From positions 5,248,864 through 5,312,863 of the forward strand of contig NC_085876.1 of the NCBI RefSeq assembly GCF_034702125.1: 64,000 nucleotides of DNA, read 5' to 3'. The notes under the pieces are model-generated. The model did not search any database, was not told the origin of the DNA, and saw nothing but the letters and a program-made list of their open reading frames with translations. This DNA comes from Engraulis encrasicolus. Lineage: Eukaryota > Chordata > Actinopteri > Clupeiformes > Engraulidae. The position numbers were made by a program, and so were the translations under genes. The stretch's first letter is position 1, and the number at the start of each line of letters is the position of its first letter. Positions 45,701 through 54,322 of this stretch are shown in pieces.

Positions 45701-48537
45701 CTTCCAAGATATATCCATTGATATAGTGTAAACTTTCTCCCTCGTGCGAAGATACCATACAAAAGGAAGCCAGAACTGTGATCATTATCCTCTAAACTGT
45801 GATTATTGGATTATTACCCTCTGATTTGATCGCCAGACAGATAAGTTGGATCATTCATTCTGCTTTTTATTCCCCCATGATGAACTTGACACTAGTGAAA
45901 AGGAGGACCTTGTTAGCTAGTGAGAAGCTAGCACTGCTATGTAAACAGTGGCATGCATGGGACAGCTATGCTTCCCACACAGGGACTGGAGACATTAATG
46001 CATCCAATTAATGGATTTTGTTGTTGTCGTTGGACTAAATGCCTCTAGGGACATGTTTTGGGGATAAGTTTTCCCTTCTGCGTGTGACTAAAGACGACTT
46101 GTGGGAAGACGGGCCGTGCACAAGAAACTGAAAATCCCAGAGGGTTGCTTTAACCCTGCAAGTCTTTACTGGCTGACCTTGAGGTATGGTATCCAACAGT
46201 GGCTGGTTGTGTCGCACACATGGATGTCAACACAAGAATCCAAGGAGTGAGAGCGAGATGGGCGATCTTTCCAGAAAGACGCTGACTTTGACCAGCAACA
46301 GGTAACAACATTTAATAGTAAAAGCCAATTGTCCAACTACAAACTTGTCTCGGCTTGAAAATCCTTTACATAATAACCTGTAACGCAGTATGTGCACATC
46401 TTGGTTAGTATGTTTGTGCTTTATTTCTGTTACTCACCCCCTGTTGCTTCATGGCAGTAGGAACATCATAAATGCCCTGCGGTGGCTGCATTACAGAACT
46501 AGAGTTGCTGGAATTCCCCATTCTGGTTGCAGTCACCCCCTGTCAGAAACACATACATGCATATGTTCTTTAGCTTTAGATTTTTTTCTGAAATAAAACA
46601 TGACAACAGTGAAAATAGGAGAAGCATCCATCCATCCTGGAAGTTTAATTCTAGAGTGGGGAAAATCAGGAGACAATTCTCATTACACCACAAGTAAAAG
46701 TACAAAAGTCACGCCCTTCTACTTCTGGATCATGGGTCACAATTCTGCAAAATTCTGAATGGAGGTTAATGGAGAGAGTTCAGCTAAATCCCAATTTCAT
46801 GTCACATGTGCTCTGGATAGTATAGTGTATAGTGTGCTCTATACAGTAGTATAGCAGTGACTTTTACGGATTTGGATTGGCATTGGAGGGCCATTCATGT
46901 TCAGCAGACAACAAAAGTTGCATTGCATTTTATGCGAGAGCAGGCAACAGACTACAACATGTGTCTCACGTACTTGATGTGAACTGATGCTTAAAGCCGG
47001 GAGTCACGGGAGTCTTCACCAAGATGGCGGTCTGCTTTGGTCTGACGGGCAATGGGCCTCGAAATTTTCGGATTTCTCAGCAGTCTAGGTTAATCTATGG
47101 GTCTTTCTCAAATGCTAGGCCAGTGTCCTTCCAAGTGTATCAGCCTAATTAGTCACGCCCAGTGATTGGATACCCTTTATTAGTCACACCCAGTGATTGG
47201 ATATTCTGTAGAGTTCACCAAAAAGTATCCAATCACTGGGTGTGACTAAGTAGGCTGATACACTTGGAAGGACACTGGCCTTGCATTTGAGAAAGACCCT
47301 ATGTCTATGGTAGTGACTGGCAAAGAGGGAGGAAGAGAAACAGACTGAGGGGGCGGGGCACGGCACGCTTCTTCCTAGCGTCAGGGGAGCGTATTCAAAA
47401 TAAGAGCCGACAGCGCGATCGGACAAAAAAAAAAACACATTTTTTTCTCCCTTCTTTTCTCATCATTATTCGAGGGCCACAAATAGATGCCTGCTAATTG
47501 AGTATGGGGTTCTATACATTCTATTATTGAGGGCTGAGAGTTCACCTTACAATAGAAACTGCATAGCACAAAGTCGATCCAACGGCTTATTTTTTAAAAC
47601 TGCTGTTATTCAAAAACTATAGCGATTTGGCAAATGAATACCAGATCAATGTCAGATTCCAGACCTCTCTAACAAAGTTTCAACCAAGTTGATAAGTTAC
47701 ATAGGTTTGTATAAGTGTAAGTGTTCAGATTTTATGGTTGAAAAACCTTTGCTATCTTAGATTGTATGAACCACCTGTACATTCCACCACTGTTTTCTAT
47801 GGGGACCAAAAGTCGCACGAAATCGGCAATAACGAAAAAACGACAAGAGGCACGGATGCGCAATGCGTGCTTTAAGATCTCCAAACAGGGCCGGTAGTTT
47901 TAGAGTTTTAATGGAAAGCCCTTGGAAGAGTAGTGTTTGAAATTTGCAGAAGAAGCGGATACTAGCAAGCAAGCAATACACAGGACTTAGGGATTACAGT
48001 AAGTGGAACTTGCTGGGGCAAGCCCACTTAATAACTGCTCCCTGTTAATCGAATATAAAAACACTTACTTTGACATGAACTGCAACAGCAAACAAATAAC
48101 AAAATAGCAAACACTGTGTGTGCTAAGGGCACATGATAGATGTTCTGTTGGTGGTGTGGGTAGTGCTGTGCAGGGGGCACATGATAAATGTTCTGTTGGT
48201 GGTGTGGGTGTGCAGCCTGGAGGCCAGTGGGCAGCACCTGGTACGGCGGAGACATCAGAGTGTTCTGCTCAAAGCCACCAGCAGTAGGGCTCACAACGTT
48301 CTGAAGTGGAGACTGTGCCGCCGAGCTCAGGGGACTTTGGCTCTCAAACATGGGTCCAATGAGGAGCTTGAGGCGGTTGCCAGGGGCGATGCCTTGTCGT
48401 CCGTGCAAGGAGCACAGCCACCAGCCCTCCAGGCCACCAGTGTTCTGTTCGATGACCGTCAGTATGTCACCCTTCCGGAAGGACAGCTCCTCCGGTGACT
48501 CGGGCACGTTGTCATACAAGGCTTTAGCCATTAGGTT
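33194..48537 (-). CDS. nedd9: Cas-family scaffold protein NEDD9 (HEF1/Cas-L)
   Basis: Six exons on the minus strand: 48537 to about 48115 (SH3), 46539-46438, 40653-40525, 37176-35917, 34773-34687 and 33736-33194 (stop TAA). All internal joins are phase 0 with GT-AG sites; only the SH3 exon's donor is unsure. The protein, about 850 residues, is close to the human length of 834. Order: SH3 domain, a substrate region with YxxP sites (IYDVP, VYDVP, LYDIP, IYDQVP), a serine-rich helical bundle, the Src-binding motif YDYVHLQ, and the conserved C-terminal domain (RIFVAHSKFVILSAHKLVFV). NEDD9 docks FAK, Src and Crk at focal adhesions. The few residues before NLMAKALYDN come from an upstream exon not found here, probably beyond the window. 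Neighbour smim13 matches vertebrate synteny. Introns are filled with transposons. Confidence 0.95.
33737..34686 (-). other. nedd9 intron, nothing recognised
   Basis: Intron between the last two exons. No repeat family or RNA gene was recognised. Confidence 0.5.
34774..35916 (-). other. nedd9 intron with repeat fragment
   Basis: At about 35785-35880 it contains ATCGCAACTTT-rich sequence resembling the ends of the 54323-58038 element. Nothing else supported. Confidence 0.4.
35917..37176 (-). CDS. nedd9: nedd9 large central exon (substrate and serine-rich domains)
   Basis: A 1,260-bp phase-0 exon with acceptor TTAACCTGCAG and donor GTAAGG. It carries YSVP, YDFP, YDAP, YDVP, YDIP and YDQVP sites, the MSRLSFSSVGSS start of the serine-rich region, the four-helix bundle (LDLDSAVQRLGQLRL... 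LPFMERHAKEVQ... DLDRFVIVSRTAADDARQL) and ends in YDYVHLQ. It has higher GC and a run of serine codons compared with the introns. Confidence 0.95.
37195..37330 (-). mobile_element. LINE 3'-end fragment
   Basis: AGAATAGAGTAGAATAG tail (reverse orientation) followed by TTATTGTCATGTAAGCA, related to the LINE end at 7559. It sits 20 bp upstream of the central nedd9 exon's acceptor. Confidence 0.55.
37622..39239 (-). mobile_element. complete Tc1-like transposon in a nedd9 intron
   Basis: Ends CAGTGCCCTCCATAATTATT and its inverse, with TA on both sides (37620-37621 and 39240-39241). Outer repeats (GGCACCCCTGG) recur inside both ends near 37825 and 39030, the IR/DR layout used for transposase binding. 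Length 1,618 bp, typical for the group, with a full transposase frame inside. Confidence 0.95.
37840..38853 (-). CDS. Tc1-like transposase, apparently intact
   Basis: 337 codons from ATG to stop with no interruption, near the usual 340. N-terminal paired-like helix-turn-helix domains (GYKKIATQLQLPISTVRGII; GHKVSKSTIRRCLH) with a GRP-like linker (KPGRGPK) bind the TIRs. The catalytic DD34E triad is visible: D in LWSDETKIELFG, D in FQQDNDPKH and E in SPDLNPIENLW. A glycine-rich box (YGGGSVMLWGCF) is present. It would cut and paste the element at TA sites. Intact TIRs plus intact frame suggest recent, possibly current, activity. Confidence 0.95.
   Translation of the reverse strand: MGKTKEHSIQVRQMCVDLHRSGRGYKKIATQLQLPISTVRGIIKKFKTTGTVVNKPGRGPKFILPPRTVRRMVREIKRSPKLTVTELQEMVASWGHKVSKSTIRRCLHANKLFGRHARRKPFLSHNHKRKCLEFTKRYWGFNWDRVLWSDETKIELFGNKHSKWVWRATKDAHAEKHLIPTVKYGGGSVMLWGCFASKGPGNLVGVHGIMNAFKYQDILNRNLLPSARNLKMGRHWVFQQDNDPKHMAKSTQKWFTRHKIKLLPWPSQSPDLNPIENLWGELKRRVQRRGPRSLDDLERFCKEEWLKIPHSVFSHLVKHYRRRLGAVLLAKGGCTKY
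39370..39715 (+). pseudogene. LINE reverse transcriptase C-terminal fragment
   Basis: Plus-strand frames give VIRPLQMIQNTTALLAF and NLHWLPTSVR, signature sequences downstream of the RT palm in fish L2/CR1-type LINEs, but with stops and truncation at both ends. Confidence 0.65.
41090..41190 (-). mobile_element. LINE 3'-end fragment
   Basis: AGTAGAGTATCATTTATTGATCC followed by GGGGTAAATTAAGG is the reverse of a common fish non-LTR 3' end. Short. Confidence 0.45.
41210..41620. repeat. unclassified repeat with stem-loop start
   Basis: GCCCTGACGAAGAGGCGCT...CAGCGCCGG resembles the stem-loop tail of Penelope-like elements, but no coding part was found. The rest of the segment is CG-rich. Confidence 0.3.
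42204..42924. mobile_element. hAT-type non-autonomous element with perfect 8-bp TSD
   Basis: CAGAGATGTATA and TATACATCTCTG ends, with CCTGATTG on both sides (42196-42203 and 42925-42932). The subterminal regions are rich in AAGTAC/GTACTT motifs. 721 bp, in a nedd9 intron. Confidence 0.93.
42933..43560. other. nedd9 intron, nothing recognised
   Basis: No repeat or gene recognised apart from CA/CT-rich stretches near 43480-43530. Confidence 0.4.
43580..44430 (-). pseudogene. 3' end of a LINE ORF2
   Basis: The minus-strand frame 44318-44043 (ACWGGSIRKRDAGRLDMLVRK...SFVLRAI) and the region up to 44430 match the C-terminal tail after the RT domain of fish LINEs, including CW and H-rich motifs. 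The 3' UTR contains a CA microsatellite (43746-43790) and a 43-bp duplicated segment (43614-43680). 5'-truncated. Confidence 0.65.
44526..45255. mobile_element. two adjacent copies of a TTTAAAGG-ended repeat
   Basis: Starts TTTAAAGGTGCACTGTGTAA and ends TACACAGTGCACCTTTAG, inverted repeats. Two units share ATTCATTATGA, CATACA(T/C)GAAAAGGG, and CTTCTCCATGGTCCGCCA at about 44700-44780 and 45000-45070. Non-coding; related to the 27305 copy. Confidence 0.7.
45257..46437. other. nedd9 intron, possibly a worn TTAA element
   Basis: TTAACCCATTTTGACC at 45257 looks like a piggyBac-type end, and broken frames (EDDVELEIPDD-like near 45575) hint at a transposase N-terminus. The right end was not established. 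Confidence 0.25.
46540..47100 (-). other. nedd9 intron, nothing recognised
   Basis: No gene or repeat family supported. Confidence 0.4.
47101..47298. mobile_element. hairpin (foldback) MITE
   Basis: Arms 47101-47172 and 47224-47296 are reverse complements (GTCTTTCTCAAATGC... to ...GCATTTGAGAAAGAC) with few mismatches and a loop of about 50 bp that carries a direct copy of TAGTCAC(A/G)CCCAGTGATTGG. Confidence 0.85.
47299..48060 (-). other. nedd9 intron with dispersed repeat
   Basis: 47760-48035 resembles 20070-20275 (ACAGGACTTAGGGATTAC followed by a short hairpin). No gene. Confidence 0.4.
48115..48537 (-). CDS. nedd9: nedd9 SH3 exon
   Basis: Acceptor CTCCACAG precedes AACCTAATGGCTAAAGCC. 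It encodes a complete SH3 domain (ALYDNVPESPEELSFRKGD... GLEGWWLCSLHGRQG) that in this family binds proline-rich motifs of FAK and Pyk2, then a linker. Near the end a 51-bp unit is duplicated, giving two NIYHVP motifs. The donor was not fixed: CACACA followed by GTGTTT at 48114 is in the correct phase but weak; a strong GTAAGT at 48068-48063 is in the wrong phase for the next exon. Confidence 0.9.
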
Positions 48538-48659
48538 CTGTGGAGTGAAAGACACATGATTCAATTAGTAAGTGTGTGTGTGGGTGCGCACTGGAGATTG
48601 TTGGTTGAGGCTGAAATCTTTCAGATTCATCTTTGCGAAAGGCCTGTTACTGAAGCCAC

Positions 48660-48985
48660 ATACAAACTCTGAGGATTGTCTTTGTCAGCAGGGCAATGCT
48701 CCAAGCTGACAAAGCTTTGTCAATTAGTGTGAGGATGGAGGACCATCAGATCAAGACCCTGTCATCTCCAGGCCTGAATGCCATTGAAAACTTCTGAAAT
48801 GTGATCAAGAGGAAGAGGGATGGTCGCAGGTCATCAAATTAAGCTCAGCAGATTGACTTTTTGTACCGGGAGGGGAAGTCCAAGAACAATGACAATCCAA
48901 CAATCAAAGAACAATACAAAAGATGGAGAGCATGCCAATATGAAAGCTGTGATTAAAGCCAAGTTTCAAATGATCTAAATGACTC
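48660..48985 (+). pseudogene. degenerate Tc1-like transposase 3' part
   Basis: Frames give pieces like CQQGNAPS, CLNAIENF-type and NVIKRKRDG, recalling the last third of a Tc1 transposase, with stops. In the first nedd9 intron covered here. Confidence 0.4.
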
Positions 48986-49459
48986 AAAAACCAAACACCA
49001 TCCTCTCAGGGGATGTTCATGACATTGCAGGCTAGGTTTAGAAAAGACATTTCGTGTTGCTTGTGTAATTCGCAGAGCTTTCAAACAACATCAAAACCAT
49101 CTCTTCATAGGGCTGAAAAATTTTAAGAATTTTTTTTTAGTGTTTTCTCTGACAGATATCGAGATTTCGTGATTCCCTTTCTTTAAATCAAGTTTCAGTG
49201 CACAGGGCTCTGTTCTCATGCCCCACAAAAGTTACTCCGGTTCAAGTGACTGTCTTTGCTAGAGAGTGACCTGTTCACGCACAGCATGGAACTTTCTGAT
49301 TGGTAACTGACACAGAGCTGTTCTATCAGAGCTATGAATGTTGTTTTCTACACCACGCAGCAGGGGCAATAAGCAGAGCATAAACGAGTGCAGTGTCGCG
49401 TCAGACTAGGTCTGCAGCGATTGGTTTTTACTTCACTGGGGAAAAAACACACAGGAGAA

Positions 49460-50040
49460 AAGAAACAGAAGGGTCATTCCATGTCAATTCAACAGGAGCC
49501 CGCGCACTTAGTTCTCAAAAAATTCTGAAAATATTACCAAGTGCACCCATGGTACTTAAGAGAAACACTGTAAATTGATCTGAATGCAAGATGTATACTC
49601 TCCGTGATACAGCCAAATTTACTGGGGGAGGGGGGTGCCCATTTTGTTCACACTCTTTTTTTGGCAAAGTTCACAAGCCCATAGCTCAAGAACTAAACCA
49701 TGTAGGAAGCTCAAATTTGGCATGCTGGTACATAGATTGGAATCGTTTGTGCAAAACTCTCAGTTTTGTTCTGTATGATCCTGCATCGTCATAGCATTCC
49801 CTCAAAGATGATACAAATTGTACTGGAGCTTTTGGCTGTGCTCTGTTTAGGCCTTCAGAAGACATATTTGTGCCCAACATAGCCTCATGACTTTTGTCCC
49901 TTGTAGATACAAGTAGAAACACTCTCATAAAAAGCTATAAATAGAAAGGAAATCACATCAGTGTTTGACCACAAGACCTCACAAGCCTGACAAATCATTT
50001 TGGGTGTCATTTTCAGAGCACCAGAACACCTTGTGGGATT
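49460..50040. repeat. unclassified interspersed repeat
   Basis: AGGGTCATTCCATGTCAATTC start and a long non-coding body looked repeat-like, but no second copy occurs in this window. Unassigned. Confidence 0.25.
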
Positions 50041-50142
50041 GTCCACAGATTTTTATTTTATTTTTTTCTTAATTCTCCATGAAGTCTTCTTTTTAAAAAT
50101 GCCAATGAGACTTGTCTTATGTGAGGTTTTCTTTTTTAATTT

Positions 50143-50199
50143 CTGATTACCGTACATCTCATAGTACATGTGCAGGCACATCTATTACCGTACATGACA
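50143..50199 (-). repeat. truncated 3' LTR of the second Ty3/Gypsy element
   Basis: 57 bp matching 61932-61988 of the 5' LTR with few changes, ending TGTCATG on the minus strand. Directly upstream (minus sense) is a purine tract GAAGAGGGAGA (50210-50200), the polypurine tract. The rest of the LTR is missing or replaced. Confidence 0.8.
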
Positions 50200-50524
50200 T
50201 CTCCCTCTTCAAAATGGATAATTACCCTTAAACAAACAACCCATTGCTTACTTGTATTAAGAAAACATTCTTTTACATTTACTGTAATCATTTCCTGTTA
50301 TCATTAAATCAGTAATTAGTCATTTCTTTAACCTCTGTTAAACTCAATCAATATAAACTCATTTCTATAACTTCTGTTATAAAATCATCTCAGCAGGATC
50401 AGCATTCACAACACTAATGCATTTCAATACAATTTTCACATTTCAGTGTCTCTTGTTTCTCTTCTTCTCACTCCCCCCCCCCCTTTTTTTTTGGAATAAT
50501 ACCCCCCCAAAGGCCATAGGTTGT

Positions 50525-51012
50525 CTACAGGTCAAGCCTGTTGACCGGTTTGCACACCCGTCCAGATCTGGTCACAGATTGACCGGGCATGAGGCTTGCG
50601 GGTGGAGCCACACTCTGACTGGAGGGGACTGTCTCTGTCACGTCAGAGTGTGTGGCTGTCCCAGTGTTCTCGCTGGGTGGATGGGGAACCGGCTGAGGTT
50701 GTAGGTGGCGGCGGTTCCGCCGAAGCTCAGCTCCCAGCTGCGTCCTGATGACGAAGGATCTCGGAGTGCTGCTTTCCCCTCCGAGACCACCGCTGGTTGT
50801 GACCACGATTTCTCGTGATCCAACTTGGACCTCACCACGTCCCCTGGCTGCAGGACAGGTAAGGGTCGGGCCCCGTGGCGGCGGTTTTAGTAGTAGGCCT
50901 GCTTGGCCTTCTCTCTGTCGTCTTTCTCCTGCACTGCTGCTCTACTCGACCACTGTGGTTGGAGATTCTTCTCCAGCATTGGGAGCGTTGTCTTGATCTT
51001 TCTCCCCATTAA
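50525..51012 (-). pseudogene. retrotransposon integrase C-terminal part
   Basis: The minus frame continues the integrase from the site of the TTAA insertion and ends with the TRSGRV(C)KPVNRLDL tail common to fish Gypsy Pol proteins, then a stop at 50525. One frame change occurs near 50800. Confidence 0.75.
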
Positions 51013-51246
51013 AGGGGCATTCCACCGGTGGAGACATGAATATGTATTGAAAGTGGGTCATATAATATAGTAGAATAGTAGTATACATTTTTAATTTGGT
51101 GCCTTCTTGGCCGAGAAAAGGCAGAAAATGACTTTTTAGTGCTTGTGGATTTGTGACAACAATCCCCATAATGCACTGCAATGCTCAAGTTCCACAGGCC
51201 ACACCCAGTTATTTGGGACTCCATCATTCCTCACTCAGCTGGCAGG

Positions 51247-51435
51247 CAGTGATGCCAGATTGGGCTGTTTCCCGCCCAATTGGGCTGCTTAGTACAGCCG
51301 TGTGTGAAAATGGCCTTTAGCAGAAAAAAAAAAATTAGCCATAAAAATCAATAGAATTGGGCGGGATTTTGAGCTTCTAGGCGGGTTTTGACCATTTTTT
51401 TGGCTGGAAATCATCAGCCTCATCTGGCAACCCTG
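51247..51435. mobile_element. hAT-type MITE (CAGTGTTGCC family), copy 1
   Basis: Ends CAGTGATGCCAGAT and ATCTGGCAACCCTG. TSD CTGGCAGG / CTTGCAGG (51239-51246, 51436-51443; one mismatch). 189 bp. Confidence 0.85.
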
Positions 51436-51462
51436 CTTGCAGGTGCATCACAGTGGGACAGA

Positions 51463-51598
51463 CATCACTGGAAAGGAGAAGCTGGAGCACACTGCAGCTT
51501 AGTTTTCAAGACTTTATTTTGTGCACACACGCGACCAACGTTTCGGTGTTGCTACACCTTCTTCAGAGTCAAATGATAGCAAGAGACAGACACACACT
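51463..51598. repeat. inverted terminal segment shared with 58410-58534
   Basis: CTGGAAAGGAGAAGCTGGAG to the CTTCTTCAGAGTCAAATG region is the reverse complement of the 58410-58534 segment. The GAAGAAGGTGTAGCAACACC...AACGTTGG motif resembles Penelope-like element tails. Confidence 0.75.
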
Positions 51599-52332
51599 AG
51601 GTGCGATCGAGATGTCATCAACTCATGCATGCGCATTTAGACAGCAATGCACCCTTGATGAAAATGTTGCATGACTGTTAGATTTCCTGTCAAACTTCGA
51701 AATTTCGTCGATGTTGCCTTGACGAGGTGACATGTCACATGGTGTCAAACCAGGCACGTGCACTCCAATACGGCAGGGGAGGCACGGCCTCACCAGCCCC
51801 AGATGAGAATGATGATATGCAGTAAATGTGAATAATAGTAACAATAACAGCTATTGTTTTCGAGCATCTGCACCATAACTACCATTTGAGCAGTATTTAA
51901 ACAGTTTCACTCATTTTCATTCATTTTCGTGGCGAAAATCGTAATTTTTGCCCATTTCATGTCAAATTGCTCCGAATACGCTGAATTTGGGGCAACTTTG
52001 AACTTGCCTCACCCTGGATTGCGCAATCCCTCGTTAACAAGCTTGAGCGCATGCGCCATTTTGCTCGTTCTGTGAATGCAACCTGGTAATATTGTATTAA
52101 ACGTTTTTATACACTTAATAGAAGTATGTATGGTGTGCCCTCATTTCCTGATATTTTTTAAATATTTTCTACGTGTGATTATCATTTCTTTACTCTGAGC
52201 GCTTTGGCATAACGCCCACTGAAAGATACAATGGTGAGGCGAGCAGTAGCCTGGCCGCAGACTCCTTCTGGCGTTGAGTCTTGCTGGACAGTTACGTCAT
52301 AGCGAATCTGAAGTTCACAATACAGTCAGTCG

Positions 52333-52790
52333 GTGTTGTTGGCTAGCTTGTTCACTTTAACTGCTACAAGTGGATTTCATAACGAAACTAAGAGAATTCT
52401 CAAAGTTGGATTTCCAAGGGGAAAATATGTGATAAAGAATGGAGGACCGACAGAGCTGAAGGGTTTGCTACTGCAGGTGACCGGTCAGAAGATTATAACT
52501 ACCCGATCATTTCAAAGTGAGTGGTACAACAGAACATCATTTTTGTTTCCCCTGTGTCTTGTTTGCAACCGGCGAGAATGTGTGGAAGACCATTCGCATG
52601 GGATTTTACGACTTAACAATTTACTAAGGACTAAGGAGCCTCACGAAACACAAATCCTTGCGGCTACTCATATTCAATGCCAAATTGCTTTGGACGTTTG
52701 GGGCGTCTCGAATAGATGTGGCTTTGGATGAACAGCACCGGCTAAAGTAACGTTAGCATGCACAACGCCAAAGTGAAGGAAAAGAGCGGG
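52333..52790 (+). pseudogene. degenerate hAT-like transposase N-terminal fragment
   Basis: Frame 52333-52731 includes VGFPRGKYVIKNGGPTELKG and FQSEWYNR, and the adjacent frame continues FGASRIDVALDEQHRLK. Together these resemble the N-terminal zinc-finger region of fish ZMYM1/hAT-type transposases. The cysteine motif is damaged and at least two frameshifts are present. Confidence 0.4.
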
Positions 52791-53229
52791 GAATGGACCT
52801 GATGTACGAGTTAAGGTAAGACCAGTGTTTCCTATGTGTTTGAGGCCTGTGTTTGTGAGACCCGTGGGGAGAGAATCCGCCGTGATTCTGTCCGGTGTGG
52901 TAGCTTTTGTGATATGCAACGGATTCTCATGTGCCCTGTAACTGTTTGTAAAGTTGAGTACAGGGTACCGTTGAGGTAAATCAAATATACCCGTGTAACT
53001 ACAAGACTCTGATCTAATTCCAAAGTGTAGGCATAACATAAAGGACAGTCCCAAAATATTTGGTGACCATATCGAAGCTTGTGTAGTAATCTCTGTTTAA
53101 ATGTTGACATTCGCTTCCTGTCACACCTTTGTCCCACATCGTTTGCCGTAGCCTCGTACAAGTAGATGTAGGCCTACATTTGCACGAGAATCCGGTGCTT
53201 ATCACAAAAGCTATCACACCGGTTTGTTC

Positions 53230-53575
53230 GTCGTGGTGCTCAGCGGTCTATATGACACCATGTTTTGAATCCTGTGTGTGTGTGTGTCTTTCATTGAGCA
53301 TCCGCCGTGATGTGGTTTATGTGAGACCACTGTTTGAATCCTGTGTGTGTGAGAGCAGTGGGCTGTGAAGGAGCTTACACTCTCCACTACTCTCCTCTCT
53401 TTCCCCATCTCCTCTCCTCTCCTCTCCTCTCCTCTCCTCCTCTCCTCTCCTCTTCTCTCCTCCTCTCCTCTCCTCTCCTCTCCTCTCCTCTTCTCTCCTC
53501 TCCTCTCTCTCTGCCGTGATGCTTCTGTTTGTCCACATTGCTGCTGTGTGGTTTATGTGAGACCACTGTTTGAAT

Positions 53576-53653
<78 letters not shown>

Positions 53654-53660
53654 TGTGAGA
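53230..53660. repeat. repeat cluster with (TCTCC)n and (TG)n microsatellites
   Basis: GTGAGACCACTGTTTGAATCCTG recurs at about 53320 and 53558, with a variant at 53250. Between lie CTCCT repeats (53405-53512) and a TG tract (53578-53651). Open frames here are artefacts. Confidence 0.85.
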
Positions 53661-54255
53661 GAGAGATCTAATAGCATTTTCTCTACAGAAATGCAGCATG
53701 TTTTAAAATGTAGGCCTACCTTATGTTAAGAAAGCTATGACACTTATCGGTAGGCCTATTTGGCAAATTTACTAATTTTACTTATACTGTAGCTGTAGTA
53801 TTATAAATCTGATATTGGAAAAGTCAGTGCTTCACCAGCCATAAACTTGACTGCACGTCACTGTGTCAAAGTATCGCGGGATGAATGCGGCTGCAGTCAG
53901 ATCTTGCAACCTCTGCAGTTGCTTATCCCCTTCAACCTGCGGACTGCCTCCGAGGTCACGCGCCCATAAACTGGTTGGTCAACAACTCACTCACGTGTGT
54001 ATATGGATCTTGTCTCACACCTCTACACAAGTTTGCGCAGGTCCTCACTTCAGCTCCTCCTCACTGCCTGCCCCCCACTCCTCACACGTGGTGTGTTAGT
54101 AGAGCAAACCGGTGCGAGCTCATCGTCTCGTTCATATTTGTGGCCGACTGTAAATGCGCTGTATTTGATAACACCCACATCGTGACAACAAATTCTCGCT
54201 CACGTGCTTCCGTCAACGTTGGTCGACAGCAACAAAGTCGTATGGGCCTATTTCA
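53661..54255. other. no gene recognised
   Basis: Sequence inside the 8-kb composite without a recognised family or domain. Confidence 0.35.
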
Positions 54256-54322
54256 AGACTTGACATTCACAGGTGATCTCACTTGGTTTGGCTAAATTGG
54301 TCTCATCCCATTGCAGGTAATT

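Noticed and set aside
48069..48079. 11-nt microexon of nedd9 (TTGCAG acceptor and GTAAGT donor)
   Set aside because: Sites are good by chance standards, but using it needs an unproven phase-1 donor upstream, and no homologous microexon is known to me.
53317..53677. Frames over TCTCC and TG microsatellites
   Set aside because: Simple-sequence artefacts.
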